Shown: in pieces, positions 37,071 through 48,000 of the stretch
Layout of the letters: the number at the start of each line of letters is the position of its first letter
Position numbering within the stretch: position 1 is the stretch's first letter
NCBI RefSeq assembly: GCF_024054565.1
Contig: NZ_JAMXLR010000036.1
Location: 248,001-312,000 of the forward strand
Length of the DNA stretch: 64,000 nucleotides
Reading direction: 5' to 3'
Origin: Aeoliella straminimaris
GTDB taxonomy: Bacteria > Planctomycetota > Planctomycetia > Pirellulales > Lacipirellulaceae
The notes under the pieces: model-generated
Told to the model about the DNA's origin: nothing
The model's input: the letters and a program-made list of their open reading frames with translations, nothing else
Databases searched by the model: none
Position numbers and translations under genes: made by a program

Positions 37071-38052
37071 GCCCTCCCTTTACGGGCAAGTGGGTGTCTG
37101 CTGGCGGAGGAACCCAAGCGATTGGTTGCCCCTGAATTAAACCGGTCAAGCTAGCGGCTCGTCAAGAACGCGTCGCTCAAAATATCAAAGAAAATGGACA
37201 CTTTTTTGCGTGTTGGTTCTCCCTTGTTAGATTGATCTTGACACGCAGGCTATGTGTTCTTGGCTAACTGTATCGCTGGCATAAGGGGGACCGGTGGTAA
37301 AAGTGAATTTGAAAAGAGCCAGCCGCGCTGCTTGTTCGTTTCACTTGCTCTCGATACGTCGGCTCAGCAACGCCCAGATTGGTAGGTGCGATTGAGACTT
37401 GGTGTAGATCTATCCTCCAGCGTAGTTCCAGGATGAAGTATGTCTTTGAGCGCCGATTCCCCTGGTGAGTGCTGTGAGCCGACAAGCATCGCAGGCCGGG
37501 AGTCGATTCTGCAACATCGCGGCGCTCTTGCCCGTGGCTATTGAATCATCTTGCCGAACAGCTTGCTTGGGCGGGGTGGATACTTGCCAAGTCGGTGCTC
37601 GTGCCGCAAGGCTAGTTGCTACTTCGTAGCCGGTGCTGAGGTTCGAATTGCGTGCCATCTCTGCTTGTTGCAGGACTCGCTGTGGAGCTTTGTACGTCCG
37701 AGTGCCTTTAGCAACGCAATGCCGGCCGTCGCCGCGATTGGGTACTAACCCGATGGCGGCTCGAAGTTCCGGCGGCTTTCGCCCCACGGCTGATTCAGCA
37801 GAGATTAATCCGATAGAAGTCGCGGTATTGGCCTACGTGCTGGGTGGTAGTCCGTCCAGGTCTGGATTACAACGAACGGGGACGATGCGTTCTGATCCAC
37901 TACTGTATGCAGCCGAGATTTGCTGCAAGCAGCGCAAGTGAACCACTTGGTGGGACGTTGTCGCCCGCTTCTCACTCACCGCGGGCTGTGGCGCGATCGG
38001 CAAGGCGGTCGGCCCAAGCCAGAACGATGGCACTTATCGGGAGAATCTAGCG
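37071..38052. other. Divergent intergenic region
   Basis: Nearly 1 kb separates coxB from the beta-propeller glycosidase gene. The 37140-37270 part is AT-rich and likely holds the respiratory operon promoter. Short frames further right (for example 37633-37941, plus) have no recognisable motif. GGGAG at 38038-38042 is the ribosome site of the next gene. Confidence 0.4.
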
Positions 38053-39138
38053 ATGCAGCGACGGACCTTCCTACAGTCGATAGCAGCCATGGCTGCATTT
38101 GTCAGCCCAGTCCACAGCTTATTCTCGCAAGAGAAGGAGTCAGGCTTTTCAGAGGAGGTCGTGTCGGACTTCTGCTACAGGCTGCAGCCCATCGGTCGAA
38201 TCCTCGAAGTTGAGGGATACTACGTGTGGTGCAACACTCCCATCATGGGAGATGATGGCAAGGTGCATGTCTTTTATTCGCGTTGGCCGCAGGGTAAGGG
38301 GATGGGAGGTTGGATTACTTGCTGCGAAATCGCTCACGCCACGGCCGACACGCCGGCAGGACCTTACGAGACGATGGACGTCGCGATAGCTCCCCGCGGC
38401 GAAGGCTATTGGGATGCGACCACATGCCACAACCCTCACGTCCAAAAGATCGGTGATGAGTACTGCCTGTTCTACATGGGTAACTCCAACGGCAAGACCA
38501 ACACGAAGCGCGTCGGCCTGGCGACTGCCGATTCGCTCTCTGGGCCCTGGCGTCGACAGGAAAAACCTCTGCTTGAGCCAGGCCCGGAGGGCGCATGGGA
38601 CGATCACTGCACCACGAATCCCTCGTACATTCGTCATCCAAACGGTGAGAGCTGGTTGTACTACAAATCGTGGAACACAGCTGACTACTTGAACGATCAA
38701 CCACCAGTTCGTGGGAACCGCAAATATGGTGTAGCGATTGCACCGGACTACGCAGGCCCCTATGCCAAGTCCGCCGAAAATCCACTGGTCGATTTCTCAG
38801 GGCTTGGAGAGAACCGTCAGTGCGAGGACGCTTACGTCTGGCTGCAGGACGGCGTGTTCAAGATGATTGCGCGGGATATGGGTGTGTTCAGTCATGAGGT
38901 CGGGCTCTACATGGAATCTCGCGACGGCTTGCATTGGTCGAAGCCACAGATTGCTTTTCGCGAACTAAGTTACTACGTCGATCAGCCGCCACAACCAAAG
39001 CACCTCAAGAGATATGGACGACTCGAAAGGCCTCAACTTCTTTTTCAGGGGGGACGTCCGACCCATCTGTTTGGTGCATCGCAGGGGGGCAAATTCAACA
39101 CGAGTTCCGGGTTTGTGTTCTCTTTATCCGATGAATGA
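38053..39138 (+). CDS. Secreted five-bladed beta-propeller glycosidase-like protein
   Basis: The 361-residue protein starts with a twin-arginine-like leader (MQRRTFLQSIAAMAAFV). The mature part shows the repeated blade pattern of GH43/GH117-type propellers: VWCNTPIMGDDGKVHVFYSRW, HNPHVQKIGDEYCLFYMGN, GPWRRQEKPLLEPGP, TNPSYIRHPNGESWLYYKSW, CEDAYVWLQDGVFKMIARD. Acidic residues in these blades are suitable for catalysis, but I cannot name them surely. Relatives act on marine galactans and other plant or algal glycans. No neighbour is in operon with it. ATG 38053 is 10 bases after GGGAG. Confidence 0.8.
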   Translation: MQRRTFLQSIAAMAAFVSPVHSLFSQEKESGFSEEVVSDFCYRLQPIGRILEVEGYYVWCNTPIMGDDGKVHVFYSRWPQGKGMGGWITCCEIAHATADTPAGPYETMDVAIAPRGEGYWDATTCHNPHVQKIGDEYCLFYMGNSNGKTNTKRVGLATADSLSGPWRRQEKPLLEPGPEGAWDDHCTTNPSYIRHPNGESWLYYKSWNTADYLNDQPPVRGNRKYGVAIAPDYAGPYAKSAENPLVDFSGLGENRQCEDAYVWLQDGVFKMIARDMGVFSHEVGLYMESRDGLHWSKPQIAFRELSYYVDQPPQPKHLKRYGRLERPQLLFQGGRPTHLFGASQGGKFNTSSGFVFSLSDE

Positions 39139-40024
39139 ACACCACGGAAGAATTATCCGAATCTCTGCTTACGTTTGAGGTTCCACTGCGCCGCAAGTGA
39201 CCGTTGGCGACTCAGGCAACCAGGTTGGACGTGGGTGGCAGTCGAGATCCCATACGCCTTGCGTCTTGATCGCGAACCGCAGAAACGTATGCCGAAGCAA
39301 GGCCGGTAGCGGTCGCTAGCAGTGATCGCTGAATTGCGTAAATGGAGTAATTCTTTGCAAGAAATAGCAGTGGCATGGCTTTAGCTATCGTTACAATATG
39401 TGTCTATTAGGCGAGACAGGCAGTAACCCTTTTCGGGCCAATATTCATGGACCCAGAACTAAGCCCTCGGCGGTGGGCGTTTTTAAGCTGAACCGCCAGA
39501 TTTGCAGTGTCCGGTGAGGTAATTCGACAGCTTTGACGGTTTCGCGTGTGTGGCTGCGCTCGATGAGTTACCGCTCCGTCTGGTATTTGCCTTGATGGTG
39601 AATGCAACGGGCGTTTGGGGATAGATCCCTTTGCGTAGAGGCGGCGTTGATGGGTAAACCCGTGTTCACATCTATTGCATTGTCGTCAACGGCTTCGATG
39701 TGCAATGCGGTTTCGGTAGCGATGTTCGAGCTATCTATGCCATCTAATTCTGCGCGCTATGTATCGCTCCCATACGTCAAAGCGATTTGATGTTTGTTGC
39801 TTGGCTGTGCCTTCAATTACCACAGATCGTGCGCTTGCGCTGAGAGGAAGAACCCAGCTGAGTTTCTTGCGTCTCGCAGTACAGCCGTCACCCCGCTGAT
39901 TCGTTGCCGTAACACCCAAATAGATAGGCTTGGTAATACGCTGAAAGGTAATTCCGATTTGATCTGAACAGCCTACTGATGCGTCACTCCGTGCTTTCCA
40001 CCTTTTTAACTTTGTGATGGAATA
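39139..40024. other. Intergenic region upstream of PEP-CTERM cluster
   Basis: About 890 bases without a supported gene. Short frames on both strands lack domains. It likely holds the promoter of the PEP-CTERM/DUF1559 cluster beginning at 40025. No repeats or RNA gene recognised. Confidence 0.4.
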
Positions 40025-40912
40025 ATGATGATTAGGCACAAGTATCTCATAGCAGTCTTCGCGAGCTACTCGCTAGTTGCCGTGATTGCCCACAATGGTG
40101 CGATGGCGGCGAACAATAGTGTTACCACCGAGGCGGACGAGGAGACCAGCTACCTCGTGAGCGACCCGGACGTAGGAGACTTCACCGTCACTATTTCTGG
40201 CTATTCCATTAGGGACTTGCGGGAGGACAGGTATTACTTCCGTACCGAAAGTAGTAGTAGTGCCATTGACGAAACCTGGTCCATCGCCATTACAGGGCTG
40301 GATCCTGGTGAGGTGATCACCGACCTGTCACTTTCGACCACTCGCATCGTCCCGACCGTGGGCTCGGGTGGAACGTGGGACTGGGATATCGAGTTGTCAG
40401 CCCCTCTTGGGGGTGGTGGAACCTATACAGATTCCCGCCAGTTGATCGGCGACGTTACCATCGATCCCGATATCACCTTCGACAATGACATCTCTGGCGA
40501 CCACTTTGGAGAGAATCCTACTTTCTCCATCAACGTGTCGAAGTCGAACTCCAACACGCGTTCTCTAGGGTGGTACAACCTCAGTATCACGGCTGCCTTG
40601 GGCTCGTCGCAGCCGATACCCGGCGACACGACGGGAAATGGCATCGTTGATATCGATGATCTAACTCCGATCCTGCAGAACTACCGCACGGTGCAAGCGG
40701 ATCGTACTAGCGGCGACCTGGTGGACAACGACTTCATTGATTTTGCTGATTTCCGTCAGTGGAAGACCGCGTTCCTGCAGGAGGGTGGTTCGCTGGAAGG
40801 TATCAATTTGGATTTCCTGTCCAACTCCGCAGTTCCTGAACCGGCGAGTCTGGCAATGCTGGGAGTGGCCGTGTTGGGAGTCGCCGTCGTGATGAAGCGA
40901 CATCGTTCGTAA
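40025..40912 (+). CDS. Single-module PEP-CTERM/dockerin-like protein
   Basis: This 295-residue protein has a signal peptide ending near AMA|ANN, a beta-rich body (about 30-190), a dockerin-like double repeat (DTTGNGIVDIDDL and DNDFIDFADFRQW) and a C-terminal VPEPASLAMLGVAVLGVAVVMKRHRS: PEP motif, hydrophobic helix, basic tail. These are exosortase substrates, sorted to the cell envelope or released. Tandem ATG codons at 40025 and 40028 leave the start uncertain by one codon. It precedes the two-module polyprotein by about 100 bases and shares its dockerin-like pattern including SLEGINLDFL. Confidence 0.88.
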   Translation: MMIRHKYLIAVFASYSLVAVIAHNGAMAANNSVTTEADEETSYLVSDPDVGDFTVTISGYSIRDLREDRYYFRTESSSSAIDETWSIAITGLDPGEVITDLSLSTTRIVPTVGSGGTWDWDIELSAPLGGGGTYTDSRQLIGDVTIDPDITFDNDISGDHFGENPTFSINVSKSNSNTRSLGWYNLSITAALGSSQPIPGDTTGNGIVDIDDLTPILQNYRTVQADRTSGDLVDNDFIDFADFRQWKTAFLQEGGSLEGINLDFLSNSAVPEPASLAMLGVAVLGVAVVMKRHRS

Positions 40913-41013
40913 TTACAACTTGCTGGATCAGCGAAGTAGCAACCTCTTACTTTATCAACACATCGCGACAGGTGAATTCGCAGAATCTTGCGTGATGACG
41001 GGAGAAGATAGCA

Positions 41014-43791
41014 ATGACTTGCAGGCCATACATCAACTTAGCAGCCTTTACGCTGGCCCTCCTTGGGATCAGTTTCGGTAGTGCGTCGGGGCAGGATCTG
41101 TTTGGACTAGCCCCAGACGCCGACACTTGGCTTTCCAACGGGGCCGGCAGCGGTCCCACGGCCACCCATGGCGGCGAATCCATCATGCAATTGCGATGGT
41201 ATGACGATGGATCGACGACCCGTATTCGAATTCCATACATTCGCTACGATATCAGTCAAATCAATCCTGACTTATTCAGCACCGCCACTCTTAGCGGAAC
41301 CTTTAGAGACAGCGGCAAAGACGGCCCGGGTTCATGGCAGGTATGGGGACTGAACGACACCCTCACGGCTGCGGGTACCGCAGGGGTCGATTGGGATGAA
41401 CTCACCGTCAGCTACTCTAACGCTGCCGGCATGGACAACGCAGCCGCCGTGGGCACTTTCGGGTTCTCGAGTGACGCTACTCAGCTCGGAACCATTGCGG
41501 TGGACACGATGGATCTCCAGCCCCTGCCCTTCGCATCGAACACCACTGATCTGGATTTGAGCTCGTTCCTCGCAAGCGACACTGATGGACTAGTGACATT
41601 CATCTTAATGGACTTAGTGGAAGCCGGTGGAAAGGAGTTCTATATCGATAGCCGTACCGGCAACACGTCCGACGGTCACGGGCCCATGACGCTCAACTTC
41701 GAATTCCCAGCTGGTGACGTGGATGGATTCAATGGCGTCGACCTCAGCGATCTGCAGACTATCGCCGACAATTTCCGCCAGGCGGTTGATTCCCGTCTGG
41801 ATGGCGACCTTGATGGTAATGGATTTGTCGACTTTGACGACTTCGGCTTGTGGAAAGCCAACTACACTGGTTCGTTGGAGGGAGTGAACCTTGGCTTCTT
41901 GACCGCCGTCCCCGAGCCAAGTTCAGTGATGCTCGCGGTCTTGGGGGCCGCGGGGGGGGCCCTGATGGTTCGCCGCCGCAATCGCAAGACTTCGGGTATG
42001 GTTGCCAGCGTCGTTTTGCTGATGGTGACGTTCTCCGCCACGGCCCATGCTCAGACCGCAGTGCGATTCCGCGACGCCAATTCGAATGTCAATCCATTGC
42101 CCTCGCCAGCAGGGCCGGATGGTGACTGGAACATCGACAACAACTGGTGGGACCCGTTCGACAATAATTTCATCCCTGAGTATTCCTTCGGCGACGGCGA
42201 GGTTGCCTACATTGAGAATGGTGGCACGGCCTACGTGGATATGGACGGCGGCAAGTACCCCGGCCACATCTACATCGGTAGAACTGAGGGGACGACGGGT
42301 GGTGTCGAGATTCGGAGCGGTGGGGTAATGAACGTGCAGGCTGGGGCCGCTACGAATGGTGGTGTCTCCGTTGGCGAATCGGGAATTGGCACCCTCGAGG
42401 TGCTTCCTGGCGGAACGCTGACTGCGGTTGGCACCATCTCCGTGGCCGATGGATCGACGGCCATGGTACACCCCGGCGGCACCCTTTCAACCACCGGTCC
42501 GCTGGAGTTTTCCGGCAACAGCAACTACCAGGTCGAAGTGACGGGCAACGGGGTAAACGGATCGATCTCTGCTGGTTCGGCGGCCAACCTTGGTGGCAAT
42601 CTCTACTTTGACTTCGGATCCTACAGTCCTGCGAGCACGGACACCTGGACGATCCTCGAGGCGGACGCGATCAACGGCAGCTTCGACTCTGTGAGCTCCA
42701 ATCTGTCGCTGGCAGCCAACCAAAAGTTCGTGTTCTCCAAGCCCGATTTGGGAGGCGGACGCGTGGGACTGAGGGCTGCCATCGAAGAAGTACTGGTGCT
42801 GGAAGTGAATCGCAATACTGGTGAGGCAATCGTAAAGCACACGGGCGGATCGACCATCTCGCTAGATGGTTACTATGTCGGTTCGGATCTTGGGCTGCTG
42901 AGCAACTTAGACGCCGACTGGGATAGCCTGGTCGAAACAGGAAGCCTTGGGGCAGATTGGGTCGAAACTTCTCAGACCACAAACAACATCGGCGAGTTGA
43001 AAGTCGGCGCCGATGCCACATTTGGAAGTGATATGTCGCTGGGGAATATCTATAACCCCGTGGCAGGGACCTTCGCAGGTGCGAACGAGGACCTGGAGTT
43101 CGTCTATCGGCGATCCGATGGCACACAAACCGCCGGTATCGTGCAATACACGGGAAGCAAGGTGAATAACCTGCTGCTTCAGGTCGACCCGTCAGGCGAT
43201 ACGTACCTCCGCAACCCGTCGAGCACCACCGTCGAAATCGACGGCTACGAGATCCTGTCGCCGGACGGCTCCTTGGTCACGGCCAATTGGACCAGCCTGG
43301 CCGATCAGAGCGTTACCACGAACGCCTGGATCGAGGCCTTAAACAACAGCGCCAATCAGTTGGTGGAATTCGATTCCGAAGGCTTCACCACATTGGCTCC
43401 AGGAGCCGCATTGAATCTCGGCCAACTGTTTGCGGGAGGAACGCAAGACCTGGAGTTTAACTTCCTTCTGATGGGGGAAGACGTAGGCACGGCAGGCTCA
43501 GTGCTTTACTCCGCCTATGAGGGCCTGCTAGGCGACTTTAACAACGACAACACGGTCGACATCGCAGATTACGTCGTCTGGAGAAACAACCTGGGAGGCG
43601 CCAGTCTGCCGAATGACAATGACCTCGGTACGGTTGGGGCAGATCACTATCAGTTGTGGAAGACGAACTTCGGTCAGTCCATCGCTTCTTCAGCAGGATC
43701 GCTTGCTGCTACGTCGGTTCCCGAGCCCGCTACGTGGCTGATGGTCGGACTCGCATTCGGCCTGGTCGTTGCCCGGCAACGTTCAAGATAG
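41014..43791 (+). CDS. Two-module PEP-CTERM polyprotein
   Basis: One frame of 925 residues. Module 1 (1-about 325): signal peptide, a DNRLRE/CBM96-like beta domain (DADTWLSNGAGSGPT ... WDELTVSYSNA), dockerin-like repeats (DVDGFNGVDLSDL, DLDGNGFVDFDDF), then VPEP at 299-302, a hydrophobic helix and the patch RRRNRK. Module 2 opens with a signal-like helix ending AHA|Q (346/347), then a Gly/Thr-rich right-handed repeat region resembling autotransporter passengers (VEIRSGGVMNVQAGA, VSVGESGIGTLEVLPGG), two L-x-L-x-V-x-x-x-x-G domains (about 592 and 711), a dockerin-like region (DFNNDNTVDIADY) and VPEP at 902-905. ATG 41014 has GGGAG nearby. It is followed by a DUF1559 gene. Confidence 0.86.
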   Translation: MTCRPYINLAAFTLALLGISFGSASGQDLFGLAPDADTWLSNGAGSGPTATHGGESIMQLRWYDDGSTTRIRIPYIRYDISQINPDLFSTATLSGTFRDSGKDGPGSWQVWGLNDTLTAAGTAGVDWDELTVSYSNAAGMDNAAAVGTFGFSSDATQLGTIAVDTMDLQPLPFASNTTDLDLSSFLASDTDGLVTFILMDLVEAGGKEFYIDSRTGNTSDGHGPMTLNFEFPAGDVDGFNGVDLSDLQTIADNFRQAVDSRLDGDLDGNGFVDFDDFGLWKANYTGSLEGVNLGFLTAVPEPSSVMLAVLGAAGGALMVRRRNRKTSGMVASVVLLMVTFSATAHAQTAVRFRDANSNVNPLPSPAGPDGDWNIDNNWWDPFDNNFIPEYSFGDGEVAYIENGGTAYVDMDGGKYPGHIYIGRTEGTTGGVEIRSGGVMNVQAGAATNGGVSVGESGIGTLEVLPGGTLTAVGTISVADGSTAMVHPGGTLSTTGPLEFSGNSNYQVEVTGNGVNGSISAGSAANLGGNLYFDFGSYSPASTDTWTILEADAINGSFDSVSSNLSLAANQKFVFSKPDLGGGRVGLRAAIEEVLVLEVNRNTGEAIVKHTGGSTISLDGYYVGSDLGLLSNLDADWDSLVETGSLGADWVETSQTTNNIGELKVGADATFGSDMSLGNIYNPVAGTFAGANEDLEFVYRRSDGTQTAGIVQYTGSKVNNLLLQVDPSGDTYLRNPSSTTVEIDGYEILSPDGSLVTANWTSLADQSVTTNAWIEALNNSANQLVEFDSEGFTTLAPGAALNLGQLFAGGTQDLEFNFLLMGEDVGTAGSVLYSAYEGLLGDFNNDNTVDIADYVVWRNNLGGASLPNDNDLGTVGADHYQLWKTNFGQSIASSAGSLAATSVPEPATWLMVGLAFGLVVARQRSR

Positions 43792-43845
43792 TTCGTGACG
43801 GAACAGGATTTCGTCGAATTTGGAATTTGGGAAGAAGGCAGGAAG

Positions 43846-44868
43846 ATGAGTGCGTTATCCCTGCATCGCAGCAACGGGCGATGCGCGTTCACGCTGGTTG
43901 AATTGTTGGTGGTCATTGCGATCATCGGTATTCTCGTGGCTCTGTTGCTGCCGGCGGTTCAGGCCGCTCGCGAAGCCGCCCGACGGTCGCAGTGTCTGAA
44001 CAACTGTCGCCAGATTGGTATCGCGGTGCATATGTATCACGATACTACCAATGAACTACCACCCAGCCGCATGTGGGATGGCGGGTTCACGTGGGCTGGA
44101 GTGGTCCTGCCCTACCTCGAGCAAGCAAACGTGCGTGATCTGGCGGACTTCACCAAAGACTTTGCCGATCAGCCTGATGCGGTGAAGGAAACCCAGATTC
44201 CTACGTTCCTCTGTCCATCTCGTAGTCACGATTTGCCCTATAATTACCTGCGCAGCGAGGTCATACCAAACGTGACCAAAGCCAACGGCTCACCGCACAA
44301 CGGCGGTGGCACAACGCGTGGCATCCTTGGCGATTACGCTTGTATCTCGAGCACCTTTCGTTCGGGAACCGGTGGCTTTGATCACGCTTTCGATGGTGCG
44401 ATCATCCTGCCCAAGCTGAAGAGCGGAAGGCGGTTCAAGGCCCGTACCAGCCTGGCCAAGATCACCGATGGAACCTCCAACACCTTCATGATTGGGGAGA
44501 ACTCCTATTGGATGTCCGCTCGCGCCTCGATTTACGATGGCAACGATAACCCCGGTGCAATCCTGGGCATGGGCAATAAGGCGCGGATCAAGGCCGCTCT
44601 GCCGGGGGACGGGCGAGGGGTGAATTTCACTCAGGCCGAAGGAGGAGCCGTTGGGAGCGATCCCACCAAGTCGCAAACCGACGACAAACTCTGCGTAGAT
44701 GGTACTAAAAATTGTCCTTTCTGGTTCGGTGGAGATCATACTGGAGTCATCAACGTCACGATGTGCGATGGCAGCAGTCGGGCGGTTAACAAGGACATCG
44801 ATCTTGTCATTCTGGAAGACTTCGTAACTCGTGCTAGTGGCGAAGTCACCGCCATGGACGAGTTGTAG
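43846..44868 (+). CDS. DUF1559 prepilin-like protein with H-X9-DG motif
   Basis: The 340-residue product has the prepilin leader [20 protein letters not shown] and helix [20 protein letters not shown], followed by the DUF1559 beta domain and [12 protein letters not shown], the H-X9-DG motif. ATG 43846 is preferred, with AGGAAG directly upstream; the frame continues to 43795 without support. It sits between two PEP-CTERM polyprotein genes, like the DUF1559 gene at 27215 that follows one. I infer a pseudopilin-like surface component; partner unknown. Confidence 0.9.
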   Translation: MSALSLHRSNGRCAFTLVELLVVIAIIGILVALLLPAVQAAREAARRSQCLNNCRQIGIAVHMYHDTTNELPPSRMWDGGFTWAGVVLPYLEQANVRDLADFTKDFADQPDAVKETQIPTFLCPSRSHDLPYNYLRSEVIPNVTKANGSPHNGGGTTRGILGDYACISSTFRSGTGGFDHAFDGAIILPKLKSGRRFKARTSLAKITDGTSNTFMIGENSYWMSARASIYDGNDNPGAILGMGNKARIKAALPGDGRGVNFTQAEGGAVGSDPTKSQTDDKLCVDGTKNCPFWFGGDHTGVINVTMCDGSSRAVNKDIDLVILEDFVTRASGEVTAMDEL

Positions 44869-45035
44869 AACCAGCAAGCCCCCAAGCCGACGACCTGCTA
44901 CTGAAGGGCTTCAATGCGCTAAAGCCGAGGCAACTTGCGACTTCCAGCACGCGCCTTAGGCCTCCAGCGTTTGTAGAATTAAAAGCAGTTTGGCGTGAAA
45001 CGTATTCGACTTTGGCTAATAATATTCCTCACCTT

Positions 45036-48000
45036 ATGAACGTCCTCGTTTCGCGGCAGGTGTTATGTAACGCTCTGTCTTTGGTTGCTCTGCTTCTCTA
45101 TTCTACGGCCACATGGGCCACCGAGCCGATCAAGGCGTTTCCGCAAGCCGAGGGGTTTGGGGCCATCGCCAAGGGAGGCCGCGGGGGCGACGTCTATCAC
45201 GTGACCAAGCTGACCGACGATGGATCGGTCGGAACATTGCGGCACGGCATCGAGTCGGCTCCCAACGCGTCGGGCCGCACCATTGTGTTCGATGTCGGTG
45301 GATGGATTGATCTGAACCGCAAGCTGGGCATTGTCGACAGCAAGAGCAACATCACCATCGCCGGGCAAACCGCGCCAGGGGGAATTGGCGTGCGTGGTCA
45401 CCAGTTCTCGGTGGGGGCGGACGACATCATTGTGCGGCACATGCGATTTCGACCCGGCAAAGACGCCGGCAGGGTCGACTCGGTAGGCACCAACAGCGAT
45501 GCCGAGCGAGTGATCTACGATCACATCTCCTCTGGGTTCAGCTTCGACGAGAATTTCTCGGTACAGGCCTCCGACGTGACGCTGCAGTACAGCACGGTTT
45601 CGTTCGGGCTCGAAAGTCACTCGGCAGGGTCGCTGCTGGAGAATCCGCATCGGCTCAGCATGCACCACAATCTTTATGCCCACAACAACACCCGGAATCC
45701 CAAGCATCGAGTCCAGGAAACGCTCGATTGGATCGACAACGTCATCTACAACTGGGACACCCGCGCCTTCTACATGCAAGGAACCGACAGTAGTGGGTAC
45801 TTCTGGACGTCCAACATCGATGGTAACTATTTCATTGCCGGCCCGAACGACGGTGGCACCAAGCCAATTAGCGGAGGTTCGCAAGACGACTACGGCACTT
45901 GGTGGGGCGTGAATGCCTTCGACGGCGACAAAGACTCCGCGCACGACGGACAGAACTACTCACTCGGCGATGACGACTTCTCCGATATCTCCAGCGCTGC
46001 TACGACGTGGAGCGACACCCGTTATCCAGTTGCGGATGAAATCTGGCAGAATGCCTCTCCAAAAGACGCGTATCTACGGACGCTTAGCGAGTTCGGCGCT
46101 ACCCCTTGGGCGCGGGATGAGGTCGATCAACTGCTGTACGAGAACGTGGTCAATCGAACTGGCAGCATCATTTCGCACGAGAACAAGCTTGTTTCGCAAG
46201 GCGTGAGTAACGGCGGCTTCGGCGCCCTGGGCGGCGTGGCCGCTCCGCTCGACACGGATGGCGATGGAATGTCGGACGAATGGGAGCAAAAGCATGGTAC
46301 GAATCCGCAGGTTCCGAACAACAATGGCGACTTCGATCACGATGGCTACACGGACCTCGAGGAGTACTTGAATGACCTGGGCGCGTTCGCCGCGGTCGGG
46401 CAGATCGAGTTCCACGGCATCGGCCGCTACGCTGACTGGCAGCGTTGGGATCGCCGCTGGCAGCCATCACGATTAGACGTTCTGCAGGTCAGGACCGGGG
46501 TCGCTTTCGTCGATGCCGTGGGACAACAGGCTGGCACACTTCGACTAGGTTACGACGCGGGTGGCGACGCTCGGCTGTATGTTACCAGTGGCTGGCTCGA
46601 AATTACGAATCAACTCGTCGTAGGGAGCCGAGGTATCGGCCGCGTGGAGCAGTACGGTGGTGAGCTGCGAGTGCTGGAGGGGGACATCCAAATCCTCAAC
46701 GGTGCGTACAAACTCCGTGGCGGCTTGCTGGCGACGCCGCACTTGACCAAAGCGCCGCGGGGGTCGTTCGAGTTTACTGGCGGTACTCTTGATGCCGATG
46801 CCATCGACTTCTCGCTGACGGTTGCGGGTGGCACACTGTTTCCCGGCGTGGATGCCATCGGCTCGACCGGCATTGCAGGGGACCTGAACATGGAGTCGGG
46901 CACACTGGTGATCGACCTCGAGAGTGCCAGTGCTGCCGACCTTGTGAACGTGTCCGGCGTGGCGTCGCTCGATGGCAACATCGAGGTCCAACTGCTTAAC
47001 GGGTTCCGACCTACGGCAGGCCAAAGTTGGCAGATTCTCACCGCGCGTTCGTTCGATGGTCAGTTGAAAGTCATCACTCCTGGGTTCTCCGTGGAGCAAA
47101 TCGGCGATTCGTTATGGTTAGTGGCTGGTACCTCGCCATCAACGTTGGCCATTCCCGAACCGCACTCTCTGGCTTTGCTGCTGCTGGGGGTGCTGGGTTA
47201 CGCCGCCAATCGAAAGTGCCGTCAGGCCGTCTTCGCCCTGGCGCTGGTGGCAGTCCTGGTTCCCGCTTCGGGTGCGCTGGCTCTGCAAGTGCCGGTCATT
47301 GCCGACTCGCAACTGAGCGAGAACGGCAACACCGGGGATGGTGATGCAAACGACTCCGGCAGCGGCACCGGCAGTCCCATTAACGCACGCTTCAACGACG
47401 CGAATCGTAACGAGTGGCTGGCGCTCAAGTTCGATCTCAGTGAGTACTCCGACAAGTCAAGGTTCACCGATGTGTCGTTGAACACCTACATGTACCGCGG
47501 CGATGCGAATAACACGCAGACGCTCAGGCTCTACGCACTCGCTCCTGGAATCGCGGGCGAGGACTGGAACGAGTCCACCACCACTTATGGTTCGATGCCC
47601 GGCTTTACTTTCGATGCGGATTCGCAAACCCGGCTGATCGACGGCAATCTTGTGCAGAATCTTGGCGCATTTGGAGTATCGGGTGTAACCGCCGAAGGTA
47701 GCGTGGCTTCCATCGATCCGGAGGGGCTTACCTCGTTTGTACAGTCGATGGGCAACAACAACCTGCTCACCTTGCTTGTCACCTACGACGTACCGCACAA
47801 CGGACAATGGCGCATCGCGTCCCGCGAGACCACGGCGACCACCACCGGAGTACTCACAGGCGCCCCCGGCGACTTGGCACCGTTTCTCGATTTCACACTA
47901 GGTCCTGTTCCCACTACCAGCGTGGGCGGCGACTACAACAACAATGGAATTGTCGACATCGCCGACTACACGGTTTGGCGTAACCTGCTAGGGGGAACCT

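Noticed and set aside
37633..37941. 102-codon plus-strand frame before the beta-propeller gene
   Set aside because: Composition partly protein-like near the end but no domain, no ribosome site and no conserved motif.
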